This document shows, one piece after another, positions 1 through 9,628 of a stretch of 64,000 bases of DNA. Below the pieces are notes generated by a model. It did no database searches and had not been told where the DNA came from. It saw only the letters and a list, made by a program, of their open reading frames with translations. How positions within the stretch are numbered: the first letter of the stretch is position 1; each line of letters opens with the position of its first letter. Position numbers and translations under genes: made by a program. Location: the NCBI GenBank assembly GCA_013112635.1, contig JABFGF010000004.1:248001-312000 (forward strand), in the 5' to 3' direction. The DNA comes from Calditrichota bacterium (GTDB taxonomy: Bacteria; Calditrichota; Calditrichia; Calditrichales; J004).

Positions 1-463
1 CTGCTTTTATTCTGGTATTAGCTGTCACTATAAATGTGTAGCTGTTTACTGTGATAGTACTATCACCGATTTCTGAGATTAAGCCTTCCGTTTCAAGCTC
101 ATGATCATAGTCATCGTCATCCTCATCATCCTCATAGTCGTCATCAGATTTGGATTCCCGCTTAATCTTCTCAGCATAAAATCGGCCATTCCCTTTTGCC
201 CGACCTTTAACTTCAACATAATCACCAACCCGGAAATCGGAAAAAGATGCATAATCTGAGTCATCATCTTCAATTTCGGTATGGTTAGTTACATCAAAGA
301 TAAACCCGTTTACAACCAGGCTATCCGCACCAATTGATTGTATATAACCTTCCGTTTCAAACTCAGAATCATCTGCTAGTAATTGACCTGCCATAAATAA
401 AAAAGCTGAAACAAAGATAATCAGAGGCCTCCATATCCGGCCTGAACTTATAGCTCTGTTCAT
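1..463 (-). CDS. DUF5666-type exported protein, C-terminus beyond window
   Basis: Reading the minus strand from an ATG at 463 gives 154 codons with no stop before the window edge, so the C-terminus is missing. A GGAGG site sits 8 bases upstream of the ATG. The N-terminus is a signal peptide ending near GQLLADD. The mature part holds two copies of a small beta module of the form F-E-T-E-G-x-I-x-x-I-G-x-D-S-L-V-V-N (about residues 38-60 and again near 125-150). They are separated by a V-G-D-Y-V-E-V-K-G strand and a very acidic stretch rich in D and E (about residues 105-120). This pattern fits DUF5666, small OB-like modules of exported proteins with no established function. The acidic linker could bind divalent cations, which is inference. 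It lies downstream of the membrane cytochrome gene on the same strand, with an inverted repeat between them. Confidence 0.7.
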   Translation of the reverse strand, partial: MNRAISSGRIWRPLIIFVSAFLFMAGQLLADDSEFETEGYIQSIGADSLVVNGFIFDVTNHTEIEDDDSDYASFSDFRVGDYVEVKGRAKGNGRFYAEKIKRESKSDDDYEDDEDDDDYDHELETEGLISEIGDSTITVNSYTFIVTANTRIKA

Positions 464-521
464 AATAAATCCTCCATATTGTTATTGTTCAGACGCCATA
501 TTTCAATAAATATGCCAAAGG

Positions 522-550
522 TACAAACCCTTTATTTATAAGGGTTTGTA
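522..550. terminator. Perfect 11-bp inverted repeat, possible terminator or operator
   Basis: TACAAACCCTT at 522-532 and AAGGGTTTGTA at 540-550 form a perfect 11-bp stem with a 7-base loop. It lies downstream of the minus-strand cytochrome gene (ends 624) and upstream of the DUF5666 start (463). No strong T-tract follows on the minus strand, so it may be a weak terminator, an attenuator or a protein-binding site. Confidence 0.4.
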
Positions 551-623
551 AGTTATTTTAGTTTGAAGAGAATATTTTAGGAGTGAATTATAAAACAGAA
601 TAGTGCACGATTTGCGCTATAAT

Positions 624-1469
624 TTAAAAGATCCAGGTATAACCCAGCCAAATTGAGACGCCTGTATGTATCAACATAATTACATACATAATTATAGCAA
701 AAGGTTTGTGAAATACATGCCAGTAATGAAATAGTTTGTGTACCTTGGCCCAGATCATTATGCGGCGATCATACAAAGCTTTTTCAGTTAAAAGTTCTAC
801 AAACTGTTTTGATTTATTCTTGGGGATATTTCGCCGGCGTTGTAATTGTCTCTGGATAGATCTGCTTTTGAAAAAACGTGTAATATCTGCAAAAAATATT
901 GCAAACAAACTACCCCTAACTGAACCGGAAATTGCCTTTTCAAGCTGATTAATTTCATCTATTGATATGTCATAAATTGCCTGTAATTTTTGGCCAATTA
1001 CATCACTCGCTTTTTTAACATCATCCATTGAAAGTTCCTGACCGCGAATTGTACGTGGAATTTGAACATAGAGATAACGACCTACAAACCCACTTAGTGC
1101 TACAAGAACCATGGACCAAAAACTTACAGAAACAATTCCGTTCAATTTAAAAGTAGAATGCAGGATTATTAGCAAAGGGCCAACTGTTCCAAAAAAGATA
1201 TGGATATCAAGCCAACGGCTTATTGCTCCAATTTTCCCAAAAATATTGGTGCGTTTTCTTAGCGAGTAGAATAATAGAAGGATCATCATTGCAGAACCAA
1301 TTATCCCAACACCATGTCCAAATAGACCACCGGGTTTTAAAAAACGGTATTCTGCATGACGCGGTCTTAGTTCTAATGGAAGAATATAATAATCCCAATA
1401 CGTGAACAATGCATATCCAATAAACAGAAAAGAGATTAGATACAATGAATATTTAAGAAATTTAAACAT
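624..1469 (-). CDS. Membrane di-haem b-type cytochrome (ferric reductase/b561-like)
   Basis: A 281-residue integral membrane protein with about five to six hydrophobic segments. Two histidine pairs fit transmembrane haem ligation: one in the segment H-I-F-F-G...L-H-S (about residues 90-104) and one in the last two segments, H-K-P-F...L-I-H-T-G (about residues 255-270). An additional His lies in GLFGHGVG. A basic, Q/R-rich cytoplasmic loop of about 80 residues separates the second and third thirds. This layout resembles the ferric reductase-like/cytochrome b561 superfamily, which moves electrons across the membrane between quinol or NAD(P)H modules and external acceptors. No flavin or NAD domain is attached, so a separate partner would be needed. 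The specific partner and acceptor cannot be deduced here. The family is likely but the function is uncertain. Confidence 0.6.
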   Translation of the reverse strand: MFKFLKYSLYLISFLFIGYALFTYWDYYILPLELRPRHAEYRFLKPGGLFGHGVGIIGSAMMILLLFYSLRKRTNIFGKIGAISRWLDIHIFFGTVGPLLIILHSTFKLNGIVSVSFWSMVLVALSGFVGRYLYVQIPRTIRGQELSMDDVKKASDVIGQKLQAIYDISIDEINQLEKAISGSVRGSLFAIFFADITRFFKSRSIQRQLQRRRNIPKNKSKQFVELLTEKALYDRRIMIWAKVHKLFHYWHVFHKPFAIIMYVIMLIHTGVSIWLGYTWIF

Positions 1470-1715
1470 TTAAAATCTCGCATTTACTATAACAAAATGA
1501 AGATATTATTTAGGCATTCGAACATTTACTTAATCCATTTGAACAAATCGCAAGAACAGAAATAATAAAAAGTGAATATATAAAAAGATATATATCAAAT
1601 CACATTTCAGAAAAACGGCTGTTTAATTTTGAATTTCATACTTATATACATATATTCCCGCCGCAATTTTTTTATCTAAAATAATATTTTACATTTTTAT
1701 GAGGTTATTTTTCTT

Positions 1716-3326
1716 TTGATTTCAACTAATAAAATTACAATGCAATTTGGGGCAAAACCCCTTTTTGAAAATATTTCTGTTAAATTTGGTGATGGAAACC
1801 GTTATGGATTAATCGGCGCAAATGGCTCAGGCAAATCAACATTTATGAAAATTTTGGGGCACGATCTTGAAGCATCTTCTGGCTTTGTAACCTGGGAACC
1901 AAATAAACGGGTTGGTAAACTAAGGCAGGATCAGTTTGCATTTGAAGATTACAGTGTTATCGACACCGTTATAATGGGGCATGGAGAACTATACAAAATT
2001 CGGGCTGAGCGTGAACGCTTATATGCCCTTCCGGAAATGAGTGAAGAAGAAGGAATGCAGGTAGCAGATCTGGAAGTTTCGTTTGCAGAAATGGATGGAT
2101 ACACAGCCGAGGCAAATGCAGGTGAATTGCTTCTTGGAGTTGGGATCCCGTTGGAACAGCATGAAGGTCCGATGAGTGCCGTGGCGCCAGGATGGAAACT
2201 TCGGGTTCTACTGGCACAGGCATTATTTGCAAACCCTGACATTCTTTTATTGGACGAGCCAACAAACAATCTTGATATTAATACAATCCGCTGGCTTGAA
2301 GATGTTATAAACCAACGTAATTCCACAATGGTCATTATCTCGCACGATAGACATTTCCTTAATAGCGTTTGTACGCACATGGCCGATCTGGACTATGGTG
2401 AACTGAGGCTTTTTCCGGGTAATTATGATGAATACATGACAGCCGCGAGTCAAGCCAGGCAACAGATGCTTTCCGATAATGCCCGCAAAAAAGCACAGAT
2501 TGCGGAACTTCAATCTTTTGTTAGCCGCTTTTCTGCCAATGCATCTAAAGCCAGGCAGGCAACTTCACGTCAAAAACAAATTGAAAAAATAAAACTGGAA
2601 GAAGTAAAACCTTCGAGCCGGGTTAATCCGTACATTGTTTTTGATCAGGAAAAAAAATTGTACCGTTTAGCAATGGAAGCCCATAATATCAGCAAAGGCT
2701 TTGATGAAGGGCCATTATTCGAAAAACTTGAATTGATGATAGAAGTGGGGGAACGTATTGCGATTATCGGGCCAAACGGAATTGGAAAATCCACTTTATT
2801 GAGAACACTTTTAACAGAAATAAAACCAGATAGCGGGAATGTAAAAATATCCGATAATGCAAATATTGGCTTTTTTGCACAGGACAATGCCGATCAGTTT
2901 ACATCGGACTTATCCCTTTTTGACTGGCTTAGTCAATGGAAAAAAGCAGAAGATGACGAACAAGTTGTACGGGGAGTTTTAGGCAAGCTTCTGTTTCGTC
3001 AGGATGAAGTAAAAAAAGCTGTAAATGTTATTTCCGGTGGTGAACAGGCTCGGATGATGTTCGGAAAACTAATGCTTCAAATGCCAAATATTCTTTTTAT
3101 GGACGAACCGACCAATCACCTTGATATGGAATCTATTGAATCATTAAACACAGCTTTGGAAAGATATCCAGGAACTTTAATTTTTGTTAGCCATGATCGG
3201 GAGTTTGTGTCATCGGTTGCAACAAGAATCCTTGAGTTTACAAATGATGGATTAATAGACTATACAGGAAATTATGAGGATTATCTGATAGCCAAAGAAA
3301 ATAAAAAAATAGTTAATACAATCTAA
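1716..3326 (+). CDS. ybiT: ABC-F family ATPase, YbiT type
   Basis: A 536-residue soluble protein with two ABC ATPase domains and no membrane segments. Domain 1 has Walker [10 protein letters not shown] (about 34-42), a degenerate signature A-P-G-W-K, and Walker [13 protein letters not shown]. Domain 2 has GPNGIGKST (about 353-361), signature S-G-G-E-Q and [12 protein letters not shown]. The linker between them is the charged ABC-F interdomain helix pair with A-N-A-S-K-A-R-Q. The APGWK signature and overall length are characteristic of YbiT. From memory it matches Escherichia coli YbiT nearly residue for residue over long stretches. ABC-F proteins bind the ribosomal E site and modulate translation. 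The start is TTG, with GAGG 11 bases upstream; an ATG at 1740 would remove the first conserved residues. It converges on the hybrid kinase gene with only 10 bases between stops. Confidence 0.92.
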   Translation: MISTNKITMQFGAKPLFENISVKFGDGNRYGLIGANGSGKSTFMKILGHDLEASSGFVTWEPNKRVGKLRQDQFAFEDYSVIDTVIMGHGELYKIRAERERLYALPEMSEEEGMQVADLEVSFAEMDGYTAEANAGELLLGVGIPLEQHEGPMSAVAPGWKLRVLLAQALFANPDILLLDEPTNNLDINTIRWLEDVINQRNSTMVIISHDRHFLNSVCTHMADLDYGELRLFPGNYDEYMTAASQARQQMLSDNARKKAQIAELQSFVSRFSANASKARQATSRQKQIEKIKLEEVKPSSRVNPYIVFDQEKKLYRLAMEAHNISKGFDEGPLFEKLELMIEVGERIAIIGPNGIGKSTLLRTLLTEIKPDSGNVKISDNANIGFFAQDNADQFTSDLSLFDWLSQWKKAEDDEQVVRGVLGKLLFRQDEVKKAVNVISGGEQARMMFGKLMLQMPNILFMDEPTNHLDMESIESLNTALERYPGTLIFVSHDREFVSSVATRILEFTNDGLIDYTGNYEDYLIAKENKKIVNTI

Positions 3327-3336
3327 CTAAAAGAAA

Positions 3337-6300
3337 TCATTGTTCTATGGTGATGGTAGAATGAAGAATTTTTTTTATGTCACTTAAAGTAAAAGGCTTA
3401 ACAATAACCCCGCTAAAGCCATATGCTTTATAATTTGCCATAACCGGATCATTTGAGTAGCCGCTTGAAACAATCGCATTTATCTTTGGATCAATTTCTA
3501 ACAAGGATTTTATTGTTTCTTTTCCACCAAGACCTCCGGGAATAGTTAAGTCCATAATAACGAGATCAAAAGGAATACCTTCATCCAATGCTTGTTTAAA
3601 AAATGCAATTGCTTCATCGCCATTTTTAGCACACTCTACTTCGTAACCAAGTTTTGTAAGCATTGCATTTAAAATATTTCTAATAGATTCTTCATCATCC
3701 ATAACTAATATTTTACCACGACCATGGTCTTGATATTCAAATGGTGTTTGTTTTTCCTCTATTTTTGCATTTGCAGCTGGTAGGTAAATATGAAATGTGG
3801 TTCCTTTGCCCAATGTAGATTCAACGTTAATGTGGCCATTATGCTTAACTATTACTGAATACGAAACAGCCAAACCTAAACCATTTCCCTTTTTCTTTGT
3901 TGTAAAATATGGATTAAAAATACTCTTAAGAACTTCATCTCCAATCCCTTCACCAGAATCGATTATTGTGAGTAAAACATAATCTGTGTTTTTAGGCAGG
4001 TTTTCAACAGAACCTTTTGGAACATTGCTCATATTTAATGAAATGGTACCACCATCAATAATAGCTTCCTTAGCATTTAAAACAAGGTTTTGAACAACCT
4101 GGCTAATTTGTCCTTTATCAATATCAGCATTCCATAAATCTTCTGATGAATTAAAATATGACTTTATATTTGTTCCTGATAAAACAAATGATGCAGATTC
4201 TCGCACTACCTCTTCCAGAGAAGCTGTTTCCCTTACAGGTTCGCCGCCTTTTGAAAAAGTTAATAATTGATGCGTTAAATCTTTTGCGCGCATTACAGCT
4301 TTCTGGGCAGAACCTAACAATTTATATGCTTCATTTTTTGCACCGATGTACATTTGGGACAATTCAAGGTTACCCAATATGGCAGTCAACAGATTGTTAA
4401 AATCATGTGCAATTCCCCCAGCAAGCACTCCAACCGCTTCCATTTTTTGAGTTTGTAGTAGTTGTGCCTGCATCTGTTCTTTTTCTTTTTCTGCCTTTAT
4501 TCTTTGCTCAATTTGAATATTTAAATTATCATTAATCTCTGACAGGCTTTTGTTATGATTTTTAATTGAACGGACACGCAGCCTAAATAAAGAAAATAAA
4601 GATAATACCAGAATAAAAAAGGCAAGTGTTTTAAACCAAAGTGTATCCCAAAATGGTGGAATTATTGTAAGTTTAACCGTTTTAATTTTGCTTTTCCAAA
4701 TACCATCACTATTGGTTGCCTTAACTTTAAAAACGTATTCACCACCGCTAATATTTGTATAAGTTGCAAAGTTTCGAGCCGCATTTGTATATAGCCAATC
4801 TTTATCAATTCCTTCCAATTTATACGCATATTCTATATTTTTAGGTTTTGTAAAATCCAATGCAGCGAATTCAAAAGAGAAAACATAGTTACTATAGGGG
4901 ATTTTTATGTGTTGTGTATTATTTATATTTTTTTCTAAAATTGTGTTTTGATTTGGTGTAATACTCTCATTTAATACCCTGAAATCTGTGAAGGCAATTG
5001 GGGGTCTGTAGTTGCTAATTTGGATGTTTTTTGGATTAAAAAAATCAAGCCCCTGCTTACCACCAAAATACATGTAACCTCTATCATCCTCAAAAATTGC
5101 CCGCGGAGTATATTCTGTATTTTTCAATCCATCCGAATGGTCGAAATTAACAAATATCTTTGACTTGGTATCAAATCGGCTTAGTCCGTTTTCAGTGCCA
5201 AGCCATAGCATGTTATTTTTGTCTTTCAAAATTGAACTGATTTTATTATCCGGTAATCCATCTTTGATATTATATAATTTGTATTTTCCATTTTCGGGAT
5301 AAAACTCAATCAACCCATCTTCTGTCCCTAACCAAAAAATTCCTTTCGTATCAACATAAACAGAGAAAAACCGACGGTCGTGGTTTAAGCTTTTCTTAAA
5401 TTTGATATGACGAAAAGTGGAAGTCTTTTTATCAAAATAATCAAGGCCATTTCCGGTTCCAATCCAAATCCCTAAACTGTCATCACCAAGCAAAAAATAA
5501 ATTTCATTATGACTTATTGAGTTTGTATCATTCGCCGAATGAATGAATTGACGGATTATTTCTTTTTTCTCAAGACTGAATTCTGACAAACCGCTATTGT
5601 CATTCCCTAACCAAATATTCTTTCCATCCTCAAAAAAAGAACTGACCGCAGAAAAGCGAATACCGTTTTTACCACGTTTGGGAATTCTAAAAACGGTAAA
5701 ACTATTATTGGAAGCATTATATTTGTAAAACTTTTGTTGAGCACCTATCCACGCTACGTTGTTTTCTTTAATTGATGGAGTAATATTTTTAAAGTAAAGA
5801 GTTCGATGGTCCTTGGAATCAATGAGTTTTGTTGGAAAATGATTTAATTTTCTTTTTGAAATATTGTAATTGAAAAAACCAAGTATGTTGGAAAATAGAA
5901 GCATATTCTGGTTATTAAACTTAATTCCAGACATTGATTGCACTTCCTTACCTTTCAAGCTGAATGTCATATTTTCATCAAATGAAAAATCATTAAATTT
6001 CTTATTGGCTGGATTATATTTACTAATACCATTGTTCTTAGTACCAAGCCAAATTATCCCAGATCTGTCTTGAAAAGCGGAACGAATCTCATTATCACTA
6101 AGACTTTCAGGATTTTTTTCTATTCTTAAAATCCGATAACTCTGTTCTGTTTTGGGATCAAATACAATTACCCCATTTGCAGTACAGAACCATAGTTTAT
6201 TTTCTGTATTATATAATATTGAGTTAATCGAATTATTATTATAACGGTACCCTGTTGGCTTTTTGTACAAGTACCTTTTAATTTTCATTGTTTTTAGATT

Positions 6301-7077
6301 AAGCCTGTTAAAACCTTCAATTGTGCCAATCCACAAAGTTGAATCTTTTGTTAATAGAACACGAGTGGCATTATTATTTATACTATTATCATCTTCATGG
6401 GCATGAAAATAGTGTTCAAATTTCCCTGTTTTTGGATTAAGCCTGTTTAATCCGTGGGATGTTGCTACCCATATATATCCATATTTATCTTCTGCTATGG
6501 ACCAAACCCGGTTATTGCTTAAACTCGTTTTGTCATTTACATCATTTTTAAAAATTGTAATTTTTTTTCTATCTTTATCGATTTTATTTAATCCGCCGGA
6601 AAAAGTACCAAGCCATAAATTACTATTGCTATCTTCAAATAAAGTTTGAACCCGGTTATCACTTATTGAATTTTTTTGGGATAGATCCATTACAAAGTGT
6701 TTGGCTTTATTGGTTTTAGGATCAAAAGCGTCTAATCCACCACCCCATTGCCCCACCCAAATGATACCTTGTTTATCTATATAAATATTACCAGCATTGT
6801 TTAGAGATAAACTTGTCGTATCATCAATAATATTTTTAAAAATTGTAAACCGTAAGCCATCATATTTGTTTAGGCCGTTTGGTGTCCCAAACCAGAGGAA
6901 ACCTTCATGATCCTGCAAAATAGAATAAACTGTGGAGTTTGAAAGCCCATCTTGTACGGTTAGATGTTCAAAGCGAATTTTTCCTGAATTTGCATAAATC
7001 GGATTAAAACAAATTAGAAATAAAAGAACCCGGAAAACTATTCTTTGGATATTTGGAAATAAGTTATTAAGCGACAT
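3337..7077 (-). CDS. Hybrid sensor histidine kinase with reg_prop beta-propellers and receiver domain
   Basis: 1246 residues. A signal peptide (1-30) is followed by about 13-14 reg_prop propeller blades (about 35-690), recognised by recurring I-W-V/L-G-T...G-L-N/D-x-F/Y-D-P-K-T. A Y_Y_Y domain (about 740-803) and one transmembrane helix (about 813-832) follow, then a coiled coil (845-880) and a HisKA domain with phospho-acceptor H891 in AHDFNN. The HATPase has N-box around 997-1001, DSGEGIG 1040-1046 and GNGLGL 1064-1069. The C-terminal receiver has acidic pair D1127/D1128, phospho-acceptor D1176 and K1227. The sensor is periplasmic and the kinase cytoplasmic. Bacteroides hybrids of this plan end in an AraC-type DNA-binding domain, whereas this one ends in the receiver, so output must pass to another protein. 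The ligand is unknown; in the Bacteroides family it is often an oligosaccharide. Confidence 0.93.
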   Translation of the reverse strand: MSLNNLFPNIQRIVFRVLLFLICFNPIYANSGKIRFEHLTVQDGLSNSTVYSILQDHEGFLWFGTPNGLNKYDGLRFTIFKNIIDDTTSLSLNNAGNIYIDKQGIIWVGQWGGGLDAFDPKTNKAKHFVMDLSQKNSISDNRVQTLFEDSNSNLWLGTFSGGLNKIDKDRKKITIFKNDVNDKTSLSNNRVWSIAEDKYGYIWVATSHGLNRLNPKTGKFEHYFHAHEDDNSINNNATRVLLTKDSTLWIGTIEGFNRLNLKTMKIKRYLYKKPTGYRYNNNSINSILYNTENKLWFCTANGVIVFDPKTEQSYRILRIEKNPESLSDNEIRSAFQDRSGIIWLGTKNNGISKYNPANKKFNDFSFDENMTFSLKGKEVQSMSGIKFNNQNMLLFSNILGFFNYNISKRKLNHFPTKLIDSKDHRTLYFKNITPSIKENNVAWIGAQQKFYKYNASNNSFTVFRIPKRGKNGIRFSAVSSFFEDGKNIWLGNDNSGLSEFSLEKKEIIRQFIHSANDTNSISHNEIYFLLGDDSLGIWIGTGNGLDYFDKKTSTFRHIKFKKSLNHDRRFFSVYVDTKGIFWLGTEDGLIEFYPENGKYKLYNIKDGLPDNKISSILKDKNNMLWLGTENGLSRFDTKSKIFVNFDHSDGLKNTEYTPRAIFEDDRGYMYFGGKQGLDFFNPKNIQISNYRPPIAFTDFRVLNESITPNQNTILEKNINNTQHIKIPYSNYVFSFEFAALDFTKPKNIEYAYKLEGIDKDWLYTNAARNFATYTNISGGEYVFKVKATNSDGIWKSKIKTVKLTIIPPFWDTLWFKTLAFFILVLSLFSLFRLRVRSIKNHNKSLSEINDNLNIQIEQRIKAEKEKEQMQAQLLQTQKMEAVGVLAGGIAHDFNNLLTAILGNLELSQMYIGAKNEAYKLLGSAQKAVMRAKDLTHQLLTFSKGGEPVRETASLEEVVRESASFVLSGTNIKSYFNSSEDLWNADIDKGQISQVVQNLVLNAKEAIIDGGTISLNMSNVPKGSVENLPKNTDYVLLTIIDSGEGIGDEVLKSIFNPYFTTKKKGNGLGLAVSYSVIVKHNGHINVESTLGKGTTFHIYLPAANAKIEEKQTPFEYQDHGRGKILVMDDEESIRNILNAMLTKLGYEVECAKNGDEAIAFFKQALDEGIPFDLVIMDLTIPGGLGGKETIKSLLEIDPKINAIVSSGYSNDPVMANYKAYGFSGVIVKPFTLSDIKKILHSTITIEQ

Positions 7078-7156
7078 GCTCTTGAATATCGGAAATTTGA
7101 CAAAAACCTTTATTTATTGCAGAATTCATTTATGTGGAAATCTGATGAATGGAATA

Positions 7157-7191
7157 AAAAAAGGGCTCGTAAAAAAGAAATGAGCCCTTTT
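7157..7191 (-). terminator. Rho-independent terminator of the bc-complex operon
   Basis: GGGCTC at 7163-7168 pairs with GAGCCC at 7182-7187, extended by A/T pairs on both sides (AAAA at 7159-7162, TTTT at 7188-7191). Read on the minus strand, the stem is followed by a run of T residues. It lies just after the stop of the multihaem cytochrome gene (7212) and before the hybrid kinase start (7077), so it closes the Rieske-cytochrome b-cytochrome c operon. Confidence 0.88.
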
Positions 7192-7211
7192 AAAAAATCA
7201 TATTTGGTTAA

Positions 7212-8543
7212 TTAATTTGATTTGTTTTCCTCTTTGTCAATATCACGGATTTTGAAAAACAATGCAATTGAGAGAATTGTTATAAAAAGAGTAGCAACAC
7301 CAAGCCCCATTCTTCGAGAATCATAATCTTCAAGCTCTTTAATCCCAAGCTGAATGGCTGCTTGCGAATTTTTCAAAGCTACATCCGTTTTTTCTTTTAC
7401 CTGCTGAGGATCAAAAGAATGTACCAGCGTTCTGGAATGAATTAGGTCCTGCCTTGCATCTTGCAGCATAAAACCCATTTCAACATCATCCATTCCTATT
7501 ATTTGTACTTCTTTTAGTTTGGCCTCTGCAGAATCATATGATGCCGTAACACGAGTAAGCATAATATGAATTGAATCAGCAGCTAAATATCCTTTTTCTC
7601 CTTCATCATGACATTCCATGCAAATAGATTTTTCTCCAATTCCCACCATTTCATCTGTTGGTTTTGCAATTTCATGGTTTCCATGGCACTCCTGGCATGC
7701 ATGCATATCATCAACTGCAAACTCTTTAGCCATTTTAGTTTTAGAAAAATATTCTTCATTTTGAACATGACATGAACCGCACACATGACTCACAGATGCA
7801 ACACCGGGCGGAGCGGCACCATGGTTTCCATGACAGTCGTTACAAGCCGGGGCGCCTGTATCTTCGCGGTCTAATAAAGCTTTGCCGTGTACGCTCTCTG
7901 CATATTTCTCAAACTGATCGGTTTTAATATTATAATCTGCCATATGTTCACTGTTTCCGTGGCAAGAATTGCATGTTTTTGGAACATTTAAAGCATAGAC
8001 TGATGACCGCGGATCTTTTGCAGACATAATACTGTGAGCAGTGTGACAACTAATACAAGTCGCAACGTTTTCATCTCCTTGTTTAAATTTTTTGCCATGA
8101 GTACTCGTATAATATTGTTCTAGCTGGTCTGTTGCTATTCGGGGTTGATATTCACGCATAAATCCAATATCTGAATGGCATTTTGCGCAAAGCGAAGGTA
8201 TATCTTCAATTTCCGGAGCCCCAGTAAAACCAATGTCTTCGTTCATACTTTCGTCTTCATCATCGATTGTATTATCTCCGCCATGGCAACCAGCACAAGA
8301 TAGGCCTGCCTGCATATGAATATCATTTTCGCTAAACCCCTCGGGCAATGCCTCTTCTTCAATATGGCACGAAATACAAGTATCATCCGCAGGAAGCTTT
8401 GCATACCTGGCTGAAACATCTAATGAATCCTGAACTATTTTCGTCACTTCATTTTCACCTGCCAAACTTAGCGAACAGGAAAAGATAAGAATGACTAAAG
8501 TAACTATCGCATTTTTAAATTTACTAAGATATGTTATTTTCAT
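7212..8543 (-). CDS. Nine-haem membrane-anchored cytochrome c of a bc-type complex
   Basis: About 443 residues with an N-terminal signal peptide and nine CxxCH haem-attachment motifs in order: CISCH, CAGCH, CAKCH, CISCH, CNSCH, CNDCH, CGSCH, CQECH and CMECH. A C-terminal hydrophobic helix (about the last 30 residues) is followed by a charged tail. The protein would be periplasmic and anchored at its C-terminus. It takes the place of the single-haem cytochrome c1/f, receiving electrons from the Rieske protein in the same operon and passing them to periplasmic acceptors. The ATG at 8543 is preferred because AGGTGG lies 5 bases upstream; an in-frame GTG at 8552 overlaps that site. The stop of cytochrome b (8555) is 11 bases upstream. 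Multihaem c partners of bc complexes are known in several anaerobe-related lineages; the acceptor here is unknown. Confidence 0.9.
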   Translation of the reverse strand: MKITYLSKFKNAIVTLVILIFSCSLSLAGENEVTKIVQDSLDVSARYAKLPADDTCISCHIEEEALPEGFSENDIHMQAGLSCAGCHGGDNTIDDEDESMNEDIGFTGAPEIEDIPSLCAKCHSDIGFMREYQPRIATDQLEQYYTSTHGKKFKQGDENVATCISCHTAHSIMSAKDPRSSVYALNVPKTCNSCHGNSEHMADYNIKTDQFEKYAESVHGKALLDREDTGAPACNDCHGNHGAAPPGVASVSHVCGSCHVQNEEYFSKTKMAKEFAVDDMHACQECHGNHEIAKPTDEMVGIGEKSICMECHDEGEKGYLAADSIHIMLTRVTASYDSAEAKLKEVQIIGMDDVEMGFMLQDARQDLIHSRTLVHSFDPQQVKEKTDVALKNSQAAIQLGIKELEDYDSRRMGLGVATLFITILSIALFFKIRDIDKEENKSN

Positions 8544-8554
8544 TTTCACCACCT

Positions 8555-9619
8555 TTATTCCATATAACCGAGAATGGTTAAAACCACAATGTAAATTACC
8601 CCAATCGTTCCAATAATATTCATAGGACGAAAACGTGCACCCGGTTTTTTTCTAATTTCCCAGAAAGGAACCAGCACCCAAAGAAGTGCAATTAAACCAA
8701 ATCCTAAAACCCCAAGAACCTCTCCTTCAATAAACCATACATGTGCCGGAATATATTTTAGTGTTTGAAACATAAACATAAAATACCATTCTGGTTTTAT
8801 ACCTTCCGGAGCAGGTAAAAATGGATCGGCTTTTAAACCAAGCTCCCACGGAAAAAATACGGCAAGATAAAGCAGGATATTTAAAACAATCAGCCACAAA
8901 AGAGCATCGCGTAAAACAAAATTTGGGAAAAATGAAATTACTTTCCTTTTAGGGTCATTTTTAAAATGATCCGGTTCATGCATTCCCTGACGCTGAACAA
9001 ACATTAAATGCAGTCCAATCAAAAGGGTCATTATTGCTGGTATCAAAGCTACATGAAAAGCATAAAACCGTGATAATGTAGCACCTGTCACATCGTCTCC
9101 ACCGCGCAAAAGCACTTTCATCATATCACCAATAACAGGTACAGCACCAGTTATATCGGTACCAACTTTTGTAGCAAAAAAGGCAAGTTCATTCCAGGGA
9201 AGAAGATATCCGCTAAAACCGGCACCCATTGCAACAAACATTAAAAGCATACCGGTAATCCAGGTTAACTCTCTTGGTTTTCGGAAAGCTTTAGTAAAGA
9301 AAACACTAAACATGTGTAAGAATATGAAAAATACCATCAGGTTCGCAGCCCAACCGTGAACCTGGCGAATCAGCCAACCAAAATTGACTTTTGTCATAAT
9401 AAAACGCACACTCTCGTATGCACTATCCACACCCGGCTGATAATAGAGTAATAAAAGAATACCGGTAAAAACCTGAACGATAAATAAGAACAAAGTTACA
9501 CCACCCATATAATACCAAATACTGTGTTTATGGACAGGAACTTCTTTGTGTTTCATAAAGTCGATAAGCGGCGAAATGTTAAAACGCTCATCAACCCAAT
9601 TAAATATTTTTGATTTCAT
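8555..9619 (-). CDS. Cytochrome b of a quinol:cytochrome c oxidoreductase
   Basis: About 354 residues with eight predicted transmembrane helices, combining the N- and C-terminal cytochrome b domains. Two haem-ligand pairs are visible: H-G-W...F-L-H with 13 intervening residues and H-V-A-L...G-L-H with 14. The 13/14 spacing is that of cytochrome b6 and Gram-positive homologues rather than the 13/13 of mitochondrial type. The Qo-site motif PEWY is present in G-I-K-P-E-W-Y-F. It oxidises quinol at the membrane and moves protons through the Q cycle with the Rieske protein. The start is ATG at 9619 with AGGTGAT just upstream; a GTG at 9628 abuts the Rieske stop. It is second in a tightly packed three-gene operon. 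Confidence 0.93.
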   Translation of the reverse strand: MKSKIFNWVDERFNISPLIDFMKHKEVPVHKHSIWYYMGGVTLFLFIVQVFTGILLLLYYQPGVDSAYESVRFIMTKVNFGWLIRQVHGWAANLMVFFIFLHMFSVFFTKAFRKPRELTWITGMLLMFVAMGAGFSGYLLPWNELAFFATKVGTDITGAVPVIGDMMKVLLRGGDDVTGATLSRFYAFHVALIPAIMTLLIGLHLMFVQRQGMHEPDHFKNDPKRKVISFFPNFVLRDALLWLIVLNILLYLAVFFPWELGLKADPFLPAPEGIKPEWYFMFMFQTLKYIPAHVWFIEGEVLGVLGFGLIALLWVLVPFWEIRKKPGARFRPMNIIGTIGVIYIVVLTILGYME

Positions 9620-9628
9620 AATGATCAC

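Noticed and set aside
1949-2380. 143-codon antisense open frame inside the ABC-F gene
   Set aside because: It is a shadow of a strongly conserved gene on the other strand and lacks a ribosome-binding site or recognisable protein motifs.
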